Made by a program: the position numbers and the translations under genes. A DNA stretch of 64,000 nucleotides, from contig CAWISK010000006.1 in the NCBI GenBank assembly GCA_963838805.1, positions 310,001 through 374,000 of the forward strand. Direction: 5' to 3'. The notes under the pieces are model-generated. The model worked only from the letters and a program-made list of their open reading frames with translations. It did no database searches and was not told the DNA's origin. Positions 8,350 to 17,682 of the stretch are shown one piece after another; positions within the stretch are counted from its first letter, which is position 1, and each line of letters begins with the position of its first letter. This stretch comes from CAVRQM01 sp963838805 (GTDB lineage: Bacteria; Pseudomonadota; Alphaproteobacteria; Acetobacterales; Acetobacteraceae).

Positions 8350-9264
8350 ATGGCGGACAATTCCGCCCCGCTGCTGCGCTTCGAGGGGATCGTCAAACGC
8401 TTCGGCGGCACGCTGGCGCTGAACGCGGTTTCGCTCGATCTGCGCCCGGGCGAGATCCTGGCGCTGCTCGGCGAGAACGGTGCGGGCAAATCCACACTGA
8501 TCAAGACGCTGGCCGGCATCCATGACCCGGATGCGGGAAGCATCCTGTATCGCGGCGTGCCGTACCGGCACAGACCGGTCCGCTTTGGTCAGCATCAGCC
8601 GGTGGCGTTCATCCACCAGGATCTCGGCCTGATCGAGTGGATGACGGTGGCCGAGAACATGGCGCTGGCGCTCGGGTACCCGCGCGCCACGGGTCGCATC
8701 GACTGGCGTGCGACAGAAGCCGCGGCACACCACGCGCTGGCGCAGATCGGCGGCGATCTCGATCCGTCGGCGCGCGTGCAGGATCTGAGCCGCACCGAGA
8801 AATCGCTGGTCGCCATCGCCCGTGCGCTGGCGGTGGAAGCCGACGTGCTGGTGCTCGACGAACCGACCGCGAGCCTGCCCGCCGACGAGGTGCATCGGCT
8901 GTTCGCGGCCCTGCGCCCCCTGGCCGCGTCCGGTGTCGCCATGATCTATGTCTCGCACCGGCTGGACGAGGTGTTCCAGTTGGCCCACCGCGTCGCCGTG
9001 CTGCGTGACGGCTCGCTGGTGGGGGGATTGGCGGCAGAGGGAGCGGGGCCGGTCAGCTTCTCGGTGCGCCGCGGCGAGATCGTCGGGCTGGTCGGCCTGC
9101 GCGGCGCTGGCCACGAGCGGGTCGGACGCGCGCTGTTCGGGGCGGCCGCCAGCGATGGCGTGGTGGTGACGGCGGCCAACATCGCCTATGACGGCGGCCC
9201 GAACAACGTCTTCGATCCGGATAACGGCTATCGTGACCACTACAAGGCGATCTGGGGGAAGTAG
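8350..9264 (+). pseudogene. Sugar ABC transporter ATPase (RbsA/MglA type), truncated and fused to a foreign C-terminal tail
   Basis: The first ATPase domain is complete: Walker A GENGAGKS near residues 41-48, Q-loop AFIHQD, a weak signature LSRTEKSLVAIARAL in place of LSGGQ, Walker B VLVLDEPTA, and the H-loop SHRLDE. The second domain begins (GPVSFSVRRGEIVGLVGLRG) but stops after GRALFGA. The last ~30 residues (AANIAYDGGPN...YRDHYKAIWGK) do not belong to ATPases and resemble the C-terminus of a sugar-binding protein. The simplest reading is an internal deletion that removed the rest of the ATPase, the permease and most of the binding protein. ATG at 8350 follows GGGAGAG. The sugar kinase follows 33 bp later. 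Confidence 0.75.
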
Positions 9265-9297
9265 CGCCGGTTTCGGCGGGCACTGGGATCGGCCGCA

Positions 9298-10233
9298 ATG
9301 ACGGGGCCGGCCGATCCCGCAAGGCCTCCGCGCGTCGCCTGCATCGGCGAGTGCATGGTCGAACTCTGCGAGCGACCGGATGGCAGCCTGTCGCGCGGTT
9401 TCGGCGGCGACACGCTCAACACCGCGATCTATCTGGCGCGGCTCGGCGTTGCGGTCGACTACGTCACCGCATTGGGCGACGATCCGTTCAGCGCCGAGAT
9501 GCTGAATGCCTGGCAGCAGGAGGGCGTCGGCACCGGGCTGGTCCTGCGCGCACCCGGTAGCCTGCCCGGGCTGTATGTCATCCAGACTGATGGAGCGGGC
9601 GAGCGCCGGTTCTCCTACTGGCGCGACAGTGCGCCGGCGCGTCGGCTGCTGAGCCTACCGGAGCATGAGCGGATCGCCGAGGCGCTGCCGAGGTACGATC
9701 TCGTCTATCTCTCCGGCATCACTTTGTCGCTCTACGGCGCGGGCGAGCTGGAGCGGCTTTGGGCGATTCTTGACGCGGGCGGGTGCGCGGCGCGCGGGTT
9801 GCGTTCGACACCAATTTCCGCCCACGCGGCTGGCCGGACCGTGCGCGCGGCCGCGAGACATATCGCACGATGCTGAGCCGCACCGATGTCGTGCTGGCGG
9901 GAATGGACGATCTGCACGGCTTGTTCGGGTTTGACGAGGGTGCCGCGCACGCCTTCCTGCGTGCCGCCGGCCCGAGCGAGGTGGTGCTGAAGCTCCCAAG
10001 TCTCGATTGCCGCGTGGCGCTGGCGGATGGCGATTGGCTGGTCGGGCCGGAACCCGTCGCCGAGATCGTCGATACCACGGCAGCGGGCGACAGCTTCGCC
10101 GCTGCCTATCTCGCGGCACGCCTTTCGGGGAGCGGCGCCCAATTCGTCGGCGAGCGCCGGACACCGCCTGGCCGGGCAGGTGATCCGCCATCGCGGTGCC
10201 ATCATCCCGCGCGCCGTCGCGACGACCTCGTGA
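9298..10233 (+). pseudogene. PfkB-family sugar kinase, 2-keto-3-deoxygluconate kinase-like (two frameshifts)
   Basis: Ribokinase/PfkB fold phosphotransferase. The N-terminus has GECMVELCERPDG and GFGGDTLNTAIYLARLG, typical of KDG kinases. The middle has VAFDTNFRPRGWPD, and the C-terminal active site appears as DTTAAGDSFAAAYLAA, where AAGD replaces GAGD but keeps the catalytic Asp. The frame breaks near 9776 and near 10128; the last part (AGHRLAGQVIRHRGAIIP) ends at 10233. It adjoins a broken sugar-transporter ATPase and its stop overlaps the GTG of the next gene. KDG as substrate is inferred from motifs. Confidence 0.75.
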
Positions 10234-11263
10234 CCCGGCGCAACCTGCTCACCGACATCCCCGGCCTTGCGGTCGGGCACGCCACCGATCCAATCCTGGG
10301 CTCGGGCGTTACCGCGATCGTCTTCGACGGGCCGTGCGTCGTCTCGGCCTGCGTGCTGGGTGGCGCGCCCGGCACGCGCGATACGGCGGGCATCGAGCCA
10401 GGCAGCAGCATCGAGCGGATCGACGCGGTCGTGCTGGGCGGTGGCTCAGCCTTCGGCCTAGACGCGGCGGGCGGCGTACAGGCGGCGCTGCGGCAGGCGG
10501 GCAGGGGCAGCCATCTTCGCGGGTCAGCGCGTGCCCCTGGTGGCGCAGGCGATCCTGTTCGACCTTGCCAACGGTGCCGACAAGGATTGGGGGTTGTTTT
10601 CGCCCTATCGCGACCTCGGCCATGCGGCGGCCACCGCCGCGGCGTCAGGCACCTTTGCGCTCGGCACGGTCGGTGCCGGAACCGGAGCCGCGACCGCCAC
10701 CTGCAAGGGCGGCATCGGCTCGGCCAGCGCCGTGACACAGGACGGCCACACCGTCGCGGCGATTGCCGCCGTCAACGCGATGGGCTCGGCCACGATCGGG
10801 CAGGGGCCGCATTTCTGGGCGGCGCCGTTCGAGCGGGCAGGCGAGTTCGGCGGTCTCGGCTGGCCTGTGATCATCACGCCGGCCGATCTCGCCTTTCGCA
10901 TCAAGCGCCGCGCCGAAACGCCGGCCACGACCATCGGCCTGGTCGCCACGGATGCCGCGCTGACCAAGGCGCAGGCACAGCGCCTGGCGATCATGGCGCA
11001 TGACGGCCTGGCGCGCGCCGTGCTGCCGGCGCACGCCCCGTTGGACGGCGACACGATTTTTGCCGCGAGCACCGGCCGCCGCACGCTGTCCGAACCGATC
11101 GTCGGAACTGACCGAACTCGGTCACGTCGCCACCCAGGTCTTCGCCCGCGCCGTCGCGCGCGGCGTGTTCGAGGCGACGTCCCTGCCGCATGCGGGCGCG
11201 CAACGCGCGTGGTCGCATATCGTCCGGGACCGTGCCGCACGCCCGGGCGCCGATTCTCGTTGA
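10230..11263 (+). pseudogene. P1-family aminopeptidase/D-esterase, DmpA-like (two frameshifts)
   Basis: Members are autoprocessed N-terminal-nucleophile hydrolases that release N-terminal residues or beta-peptides. Visible features: LTDIPGLAVGHATD at the start, DAVVLGGGSAFGLDAAGG, then after a frame break near 10505-10525 QRVPLVAQAILFDL and GTVGAGTGAATATCKGGIGS, the region of self-cleavage before the nucleophile. A second break near 11100 leads to the C-terminus ending at 11263 (ELTELGHVATQVFARAVARG). The GTG at 10230 overlaps the kinase stop. Family assignment is firm; activity depends on whether the breaks are real. Confidence 0.78.
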
Positions 11264-11312
11264 CTCGCGGCAACGGGCCGGCGCACCTCCCGGCCACACG
11301 GGAGGACTCGCC

Positions 11313-12614
11313 ATGCGAGCAAAAGGCGACGGCGGTGGCTGTTTGCGGCGGCAGCTTGTCGGTGCGATCGGCGTCCTGGTTTTTGCCGGGATGGGCGCCG
11401 CCTCACCGGCGATCGCGCAGAACCGCAGCCAAGCGGAATGGATCGGCACTTGGGCCGCCAGTCCGCAGCCGGTCTGGGGCTCCGATTTCGCGGTCCCGCT
11501 GAAAATCCCCGGGAGTGTTGCGAACCAGACGGTGCGCCAGATCGCGCATGTCTCGATCGGCGGCAAGCAGGTGCGCGTGCTGCTCTCCAACGAATACGGC
11601 AGCAAGCCCCTGGTGATCGGCGCAGCCCATGTGGCACTGGCGGGCCAGGGTGCGGCGATTGTCGCGGGATCGGATCGGACGCTGAGCTTCGGCGGTCAGA
11701 AGGGCATCACCATCCCGCCCGGTGCGCCGGCGATCAGCGATCCCGTGGACCTGGATGTGCCGGCACTGGGCAATCTGGCGATCAGCCTGTTCCTGCCGGA
11801 ACAGACGCCGCTTGCGACCGTGCATTGGGAGGGCGTGCAGACCGCCTACATTTCCGGTCCGGGCGACTTTGCCGGGCAGGCCGACATGCAGCCCGCGTCC
11901 ACCATGACATCGCGTGCGTTCCTCAGCGAAATCCTGGTCGATGCGGCACCCGACGCCCGGGCCATCGTGACCTTTGGCGATTCCATCACCGATGGCGCCA
12001 ACTCCACCCCGAATGCCAACCGGCGCTGGCCGGACGTGCTGGCGGCACGACTCGTCGAGGCCGGCGGCGCGCCGGTCGCGGTGCTGAACGAGGGCATCTC
12101 CGGCGACCGCGTACTGCGCGACCGCATGGGCGTGAACGCGCTCGCACGGTTTGATCAGGATGTGCTGAGTCAGGCCCATGCCGACACGGTGATCCTGCTC
12201 ATGGGCATCAACGATATCGGCTGGCCGGGCATGGCGCTGGCGCCGAACGAGCCCGCGCCGACGGCCGACGATATCATCGAGGGCTACAAGCAATTGATCG
12301 CCCGCGCCCACACGCATGGCCTGCGGATCATCGGCGCCACGCTCACGCCGTTCGAGGGCGCGTTCAAGGGCACGCCGTTCGCCGCCTATTACAGCGCGGA
12401 AAAGGAGCAGAAGCGGCAGGCAGTGAACCAGTTCATCCGCAGCAGCGGCGCCTTCGACGGGGTCATCGACTTCGACGCGGTCGCCCGCGACCCGAACCAC
12501 CCGTCGCGTTTGGCACCGAACTCCGGGACGATCGACAACCTCCATCCGGGCGATGCCGGCTACAAGGCGATGGCGGACGCGATCGATCTGGCGACGCTGG
12601 CACCGCATCACTGA
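11313..12614 (+). CDS. Secreted SGNH/GDSL hydrolase
   Basis: A 433 aa exported esterase. The signal peptide ends near SPAIAQ. A beta-rich N-terminal domain (about 40-215, IGTWAASPQPVW) precedes the SGNH domain: block I FGDSITDG with the nucleophile Ser, block II GISGDR, block III GINDIG with the oxyanion Asn, and block V DNLHPGDAGY with the Asp/His pair. All catalytic residues are present. Such two-domain proteins act as carbohydrate or lipid esterases in the periplasm or medium. The ATG at 11313 follows GGAGG. It converges on the oppF-like gene, overlapping it by seven bases. Confidence 0.9.
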   Translation: MRAKGDGGGCLRRQLVGAIGVLVFAGMGAASPAIAQNRSQAEWIGTWAASPQPVWGSDFAVPLKIPGSVANQTVRQIAHVSIGGKQVRVLLSNEYGSKPLVIGAAHVALAGQGAAIVAGSDRTLSFGGQKGITIPPGAPAISDPVDLDVPALGNLAISLFLPEQTPLATVHWEGVQTAYISGPGDFAGQADMQPASTMTSRAFLSEILVDAAPDARAIVTFGDSITDGANSTPNANRRWPDVLAARLVEAGGAPVAVLNEGISGDRVLRDRMGVNALARFDQDVLSQAHADTVILLMGINDIGWPGMALAPNEPAPTADDIIEGYKQLIARAHTHGLRIIGATLTPFEGAFKGTPFAAYYSAEKEQKRQAVNQFIRSSGAFDGVIDFDAVARDPNHPSRLAPNSGTIDNLHPGDAGYKAMADAIDLATLAPHH

Positions 12615-13398
12615 GGCGACGCGAACGGCGGGCGCGGGATCGCGGCGACCAGCGCGCCGCGTGTACGGATGTTGCGGCGCCGAGAACACCCGCTCGGACG
12701 GGCCTTCCTCGACGATGCGGCCCTCGAACAGCACCGCCACGCGATCGGTGACCAGCCGCACCACAGCGAGATCGTGGCTGATGAACAGCCAAGCCGCGCC
12801 CGTGCGTGCGCGCAGCTCGGCGATCAGCGCCAGGACCTGCGCCTGCACCGAGACATCGAGCGACGATACCGGCTCATCAGCCACCACCAGCGACGGCCGG
12901 GCCACGAGCGCGCGGGCGATCGCCAGCCGCTGACGCTGGCCGCCGGAGAACTCGTGCGGATACTTCCTCGCCGTCTTCCGCCGGCAGGCCGACCGCCTCC
13001 AGCATGGCGGCCACCCGCGCCTGACGCTCAGCGCCAGGTAGAGCGGGGCGCAGTCCCAGCAGCGGCTCGGCCAGGCTGGCGCCCACGCGCATTCGTGGAT
13101 CGAGCGAGCCATACGGATCCTGGAACACCGCTCCCACCGTGCCGCGTCGCGCACGCGCGGGCAGGGCGTACATGTCCTGTCCATCCAGCCGCACGGTGCC
13201 GTCCTGCGGCGGTTCCAGGCCGAGCACGGCACGCGCCAGCGTGGACTTGCCGCTGCCGGATTCGCCTACCAGCCCGAGCGCCTCGCCGGCGGCGATGTGC
13301 AGCGACACGCCATGCAGCACGGTTCGGCTGCGCGCCGGCGCGAAAGGGTGCGCGCGGGGCAGGCGATAGGCGCGCACCAGGTTGCGCACCTCCAGCAT
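12608..13398 (-). pseudogene. Oligopeptide-type ABC transporter ATPase, OppF/DppF-like (frameshifted)
   Basis: Second ATPase of the importer. ATG at 13398 overlaps the oppD-like stop. Features: Walker A GESGSGKST, Q-loop AVFQDPYGSLDPRM, and after a break near 12972 the signature SGGQRQR, Walker B LVVADEPVSSLD, the H-loop SHDLAVV, and the C-terminal HPYTR hallmark of Opp/Dpp ATPases. A further break near 12655 leads to a short natural ending ALVAAIPRPPFASPQ with its stop at 12608-12610. The typical C-terminal iron-sulfur cysteine region is short here. It should pair with the OppD-like subunit at the inner membrane. Confidence 0.8.
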
Positions 13399-14324
13399 CA
13401 GGCGCAGGGGTGCAGGCAGGCGACCCGATGCGCCGCATCGCCCGCGAGTGGCGGCGGTGCAGCGCGGCAATCGTCCTGCGCGCGCGGACAGCGCGGTGCG
13501 AAGGCGCAGCCGGGCGGCAGCGCCCCCGGTGCCGGCATCCGTCCGGGAATCGGCACCGGCCGGCCGGAGGTCGCGTGCGGCGAGGCGGCGAACAGCGCGC
13601 GCGTGTACGGATGCGCCATGCGCGCGAACACGGCCTCGGTCGCTCCCTCCTCCACCACGCGCCCGGCATACATGACCAGCACGCGCGCCGCGGAGCGGGC
13701 GACCACGCCCAGATCGTGGCTGACCAGCAGCATCGCCATGCGGCGCTCCGCCACCAGCTCGGCCAGCAGATCGAGGATCTGCGCCTGCACCGTGACATCG
13801 AGCGCCGTTGTCGGCTCGTCGGCGATCAGCAGATCCGGGCCGCAGATCAGCGCCATCGCGATCATCGCCCGCTGCCGCTGGCCGCCCGATAATTGGTGCG
13901 GCCATGCATCGGGCTGCGGCAGGCCCACCCGCCGGAGCAGTGCGCGCGCCTCGTCGCGCGCACCGGCGCGCGCAAGACCCCGATGCAGGCGCAACGGCTC
14001 GGCCACCTGATCGCTCACACGCATCAGCGGATTGAGCGCGGTCATCGGCTCCTGGAACACCATGCCGGCGCGCGTGCCGCGATAGGCGCAGAGCGCTGCC
14101 TCGTCGGCGTCCAGCAGATCGAGGCCGTCGAAGCGCGCCCGGCCGGTCGCGCGCGCGTAGTCCGGCAGCAGGCCCATGATGGCGAGCGCCGTCATCGACT
14201 TGCCGCTACCGGATTCGCCCACCAGCCCCACCGTGTCGCCGCGCTCGATGGCAAGGTCGATGCCGTGCAGCACCGGCACCTCGCGCAGGCTCACGCGCAA
14301 CTGGCACAGCTCCAGCAGGCTCAC
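13398..14324 (-). CDS. Oligopeptide-type ABC transporter ATPase, OppD/DppD-like
   Basis: An intact 308 aa nucleotide-binding subunit. Walker A GESGSGKSM, Q-loop MVFQEPMTALNP, signature LSGGQRQR, Walker B LLIADEPTTALD and H-loop SHDLGVV are all present. HPYTRALFAASP and a cysteine-bearing C-terminus (CAFAPRCPRAQDDC...CLHPC) follow, the [4Fe-4S]-type motif of Dpp/Opp ATPases. GTG at 14324 overlaps the permease stop (GTGA) and its own stop overlaps the oppF-like ATG, so the operon is tightly coupled. Confidence 0.93.
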   Translation of the reverse strand: MSLLELCQLRVSLREVPVLHGIDLAIERGDTVGLVGESGSGKSMTALAIMGLLPDYARATGRARFDGLDLLDADEAALCAYRGTRAGMVFQEPMTALNPLMRVSDQVAEPLRLHRGLARAGARDEARALLRRVGLPQPDAWPHQLSGGQRQRAMIAMALICGPDLLIADEPTTALDVTVQAQILDLLAELVAERRMAMLLVSHDLGVVARSAARVLVMYAGRVVEEGATEAVFARMAHPYTRALFAASPHATSGRPVPIPGRMPAPGALPPGCAFAPRCPRAQDDCRAAPPPLAGDAAHRVACLHPCA

Positions 14325-15133
14325 CGCGCGCGCCGCAGCCGCGGGTCGAGCCAGTCCTGCAACCCGTCGCCCAGCAGATTGAGGCCGAGTACGGAGAGCG
14401 CGATGGCGATGCCGGGAAACAATGCCAGCAGCGGATCGCGCCAGATGGAGGTCTGCGCCTCGTCCAGCATTCGCCCCCAGCTCGGATAGGGCGGCGGCGT
14501 GCCCAGGCCGACATAGGCCAGGCCCGCATCGGCGACGATGCCGAGCGCGAACTGGATCGTCGCCTGCACCACCAGCACGGCGGCGATGTTGGGCAGCACA
14601 TGCCGGCCCGCGATCATCGCCTCCGGGCGGCCCGCCACGCGCGCGGCCAGCACGTAGTCGCGCCGCCACACGCCCTGTGCGGCACCGCGCGCCACCCGGG
14701 CAAAGACAGGGATGTTGAAGATGCCGATGGCAACGACAGCATTGCGCGCGCCGGGCCCCGCCAGCGCGGTCAACATCACCGCCGTCAGCAGGGCCGGAAA
14801 GGCGAAGGCGAGATCCGCCCCGCGCATCACCAGTTCGTCGGCCCACCCCCTGCGTGCCGCCGCCAGGATGCCGAGTGGCACGCCGATCGCGGCGCCGCCC
14901 AGCACCGCGACCAGGCTCACTGCGAGGGTGATGCGGCTGCCGGCCATCAGCATCGAGGCGACGTCGCGCCCCAGCTCGTCGGTGCCGAGCCAGTGCGCGG
15001 CCGAGGGCGGCGCCAGCCGATGCACGATGTCGATGGCGAGCGGCGAGTACGGCGTCCAGGCGAGAGACAGCAGCGCCACGCCCAGCAGCAGGGCGGTCAG
15101 GGTGCAGCCCGCGATCAGGCTCGGACTCTTCAT
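14321..15133 (-). CDS. Oligopeptide-type ABC transporter permease, DppC-like
   Basis: A 270 aa inner-membrane permease. An N-terminal TM is followed by the conserved periplasmic HWLGTDELGRDVASMLMAGSR stretch that marks DppC/OppC, then five more predicted helices. The cytoplasmic EAA-like loop reads VAGRPEAMIAGRHVLPNIAA. It forms the translocation channel with the DppB-like subunit. ATG at 15133 overlaps the stop of the upstream permease (ATGA). No frame problem. Confidence 0.92.
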   Translation of the reverse strand: MKSPSLIAGCTLTALLLGVALLSLAWTPYSPLAIDIVHRLAPPSAAHWLGTDELGRDVASMLMAGSRITLAVSLVAVLGGAAIGVPLGILAAARRGWADELVMRGADLAFAFPALLTAVMLTALAGPGARNAVVAIGIFNIPVFARVARGAAQGVWRRDYVLAARVAGRPEAMIAGRHVLPNIAAVLVVQATIQFALGIVADAGLAYVGLGTPPPYPSWGRMLDEAQTSIWRDPLLALFPGIAIALSVLGLNLLGDGLQDWLDPRLRRAR

Positions 15134-16071
15134 GCCCGCAATCTCGGGTCGAGTGCCGCATAGGCCAGATCGACCAGGAAATTGACGAAGATGACGCTGC
15201 CCGCCAGCAGCACCACGAGATCCTGCACCACGGCCAGATCGCGCTGAGCGATCGCCTGGAACAGCAGGCGACCCAGCCCGGGCAACGTGAACACCTGCTC
15301 GATGATGACGGTGCCGGCCAGCAGGAACGCGAATTGCAGGCCGATGATCGTGACCATCGGGATCAGCGCGTTCGGCACCGCGTGGCGCCATAGCGCGGCG
15401 CGGCGCGACAGCCCCTTGGCGCGGGCGGTGCGCATGAAATCCTGCCCCAGCACGTCCAGCACTGCCGCGCGCGCCACCCGCGCCAGCACCGCCGCCTGCG
15501 GCAACGCCAGTGCCAGCGCCGGCAGCAGCAGCGCGCGCAGGGCCGGCCACGCACCCGCCGACCAGCCCGGAAATCCGCCGGCCGGCAACCAGGCGAGCCG
15601 TATCGCAAACAGCAGCACCAGCAGCAGCCCGAGCCAGAAATTGGGCAGCGCCACGCCGATCTGGGCGGCGCCCATCAGCGCGGCGTCGCTGGCGCGTCCC
15701 CGCCGCGAAGCCGCCCAGACGCCCACCGGCACCGCAAGCGCCGTCGAAAGCAGGATGGCAATGCAGGCCAGCGGCAAGCTCACCAGCACGCGCTCGCCGA
15801 TCAGCGTCGTGATCGGCACGTCGTAGGTATAGCTGAGACCGAGCCGCCCGGTGACCAGGCCCGCAATCCATCCGCCATATTGTGCGACCACGCCGCGATC
15901 GAGCCCCATCTGATGGCGCAGGGCGGCCAGCGTGTCGGGGCGCGCCCCAGTGCCGAGTACCAGCGCCGCCGGATCGCCCGGCAGCACCTGCATCACCGTG
16001 AATACCACGAGCGAAGCGGCCAGCAGGGTGGCGAGAAGGATCGCGACGCGGCGGAGCAGGAAGCCGGTCAC
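15130..16071 (-). CDS. Oligopeptide-type ABC transporter permease, DppB-like
   Basis: A 313 aa six-TM permease. The N-terminus has FLLRRVAILLATLLAASLVVF and then LPGDPA, the DppB/OppB hallmark. The EAA loop appears as RTARAKGLSRRAALWRHAVP, followed by the C-terminal LDPRLRA. GTG at 16071 lies 10 bp after the binding-protein stop. Gene order binding protein, B, C, D, F is the standard dpp/opp order. Confidence 0.92.
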   Translation of the reverse strand: MTGFLLRRVAILLATLLAASLVVFTVMQVLPGDPAALVLGTGARPDTLAALRHQMGLDRGVVAQYGGWIAGLVTGRLGLSYTYDVPITTLIGERVLVSLPLACIAILLSTALAVPVGVWAASRRGRASDAALMGAAQIGVALPNFWLGLLLVLLFAIRLAWLPAGGFPGWSAGAWPALRALLLPALALALPQAAVLARVARAAVLDVLGQDFMRTARAKGLSRRAALWRHAVPNALIPMVTIIGLQFAFLLAGTVIIEQVFTLPGLGRLLFQAIAQRDLAVVQDLVVLLAGSVIFVNFLVDLAYAALDPRLRA

Positions 16072-16081
16072 TGGCGCGCGG

Positions 16082-17554
16082 CTACTCCGTCCAGTACACG
16101 TCGGAGACGTCGTTGGCCGGCACCGGGTTGTTCTCCCACAGGCCGCGCAGCTTGGCGTTCCAGACACCGACCAGCGGCAAGGCGAACATGAAAACGTTCG
16201 GCTCATCGGTCGCCAGCTTGCGTTGCAGGTCGCCAAGCAGGGCCAGTTGCTCCTTGGGATCGGTGGCCGCCAGATACTTCGCGTACAGCGCCTTATACTC
16301 GGGGCTATGATAGTTGAAGTAGTATTTGTCGCGCGCGTAGATGTCCAGGTCGCGCGCCTCCGTGTGCGAGATGATGGTTGCGTCGTACTGGCTGTGCAGG
16401 AACACCTGGTCGATCCACTGCGCCCATTCGATCGGCACCAGTTTCGCATGCAGCCCCACCTGCTCCAACATCGCCGCCACGATCTCGCCGCCGCGCCGCG
16501 CATAGGGCGGCGGCGGCAGCGTCAGCGTGAACGTCGTGCCGGGCTTGATGCCGGCCTCGGCCAGCAGCGCCTTCGCCTTCGCAGGGTCGTACGGGTAGAC
16601 GCCGGTGAGGTCGATATAGCCCGGATCCGTCGGTACGTAGTGCGAGCCGATCGGCTGGCCCAGTCCGTTCTCGGCGCCGTCGATCACTGCCTTGCGGTCG
16701 ATCGCATAGGCGAGCGCGCGGCGGACGCGGATGTCGTCGAACGGGTGGCGCGCCTCGTTCAGCGCCACGATGGTCTTGCCCTCGGTGGTGCCGATATGCA
16801 CGGCGAAGCGGGGATCGTGCCGGAACTGGTCGAGCGCGTCGGGGGCGGGGAAGTTGGGGAAGGCGTCGAGATCGCCGGCCAGCATGGCGGCGGTCGCGGC
16901 CGCCGGATCGGCGATGAAGCGGAACGTCACCGCGGAGAGCTTGGGCGCCGGTCCCCAATAGTCGGGGTTGCGCACCAGCTCGACCCGGTCGCCCTGCACC
17001 CATTGCTTGAAGCGGAACGGGCCGGTGCCGATCGGGTGTGTCTTGTTGCCGCCAGCGCTGGACGGCGAGACCATCACCGCGTCGCCCCAGCCCATGTCGA
17101 ACAGAAAATTGCTGGCAGGCTGCTTCAGCGTGATCCTCGCGGTCAGCTTGTCGGGGCAGTCCACGCGGCTGATCGGGGCGAATAATTGCTTTTGTGCGTT
17201 GACGCTGTCGGGCGCCATCGCCCGGCCGTACGAGAACTGCACCGCGCTGCAATCGAACGGGCTTCCGTCGTGGAACTTCACGTTCGGCTGCAGGGTGAAG
17301 GTGTAGGTGAGCCCGTCCGGCGACACAGTCCAGCTCCGTGCCAGGCTCGGCTGCACCTGACCGTGGCGGTCGATCCGCGTCAGACCCTGAAAGATGTTCT
17401 GGTAGGTGACCTCGCGGATCGCCGAGGCGGCGCCCGCGGTCGGGTCGAGGTTCGGCGGCTCCAGCACCATGCCCAGCGTCAGCGTGTCCTTTGCGTGCGC
17501 GCTGCCGGCGGCGGACGCGGCGAGGGCGACGACGGCGGCGAGGAGCAGGCGCAT
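16082..17554 (-). CDS. Oligopeptide-type ABC transporter substrate-binding protein
   Basis: A 490 aa periplasmic SBP_bac_5 protein. Signal peptide MRLLLAAVVALAASAAGSAHA, then TLTLGMVLEPPNLDPTAGA, LARSWTVSPDGLTYTFTLQP and the PIGTGPFRFKQW core characteristic of DppA/OppA-type receptors. The ligand (peptide, opine, glutathione or another small molecule) cannot be read from sequence. First gene of the operon running 17554 to 12608. The frame is intact, unlike the last gene of the operon. Confidence 0.92.
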   Translation of the reverse strand: MRLLLAAVVALAASAAGSAHAKDTLTLGMVLEPPNLDPTAGAASAIREVTYQNIFQGLTRIDRHGQVQPSLARSWTVSPDGLTYTFTLQPNVKFHDGSPFDCSAVQFSYGRAMAPDSVNAQKQLFAPISRVDCPDKLTARITLKQPASNFLFDMGWGDAVMVSPSSAGGNKTHPIGTGPFRFKQWVQGDRVELVRNPDYWGPAPKLSAVTFRFIADPAAATAAMLAGDLDAFPNFPAPDALDQFRHDPRFAVHIGTTEGKTIVALNEARHPFDDIRVRRALAYAIDRKAVIDGAENGLGQPIGSHYVPTDPGYIDLTGVYPYDPAKAKALLAEAGIKPGTTFTLTLPPPPYARRGGEIVAAMLEQVGLHAKLVPIEWAQWIDQVFLHSQYDATIISHTEARDLDIYARDKYYFNYHSPEYKALYAKYLAATDPKEQLALLGDLQRKLATDEPNVFMFALPLVGVWNAKLRGLWENNPVPANDVSDVYWTE

Positions 17555-17582
17555 GGGGTGACATCCCGACTGTGCGATCGGA

Positions 17583-17611
17583 AGCACAACAGGCGGGCCG
17601 GGCGGGGTCAA
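17583..17611 (-). promoter_or_regulatory. Possible sigma-70-type promoter of the peptide-transport operon
   Basis: On the minus strand TTGACC (17606-17611) and TGTGCT (17583-17588) are separated by 17 bp, 29 bp before the binding-protein ATG. The -35 is good and the -10 is poor, so this is tentative. Confidence 0.3.
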
Positions 17612-17682
17612 GCCGCCATGCGGCGGTGTTGCCGTGCGGCTTGTCGCGCACACTTTTTGACACCTGCCCCCGCCCGCAGGAC

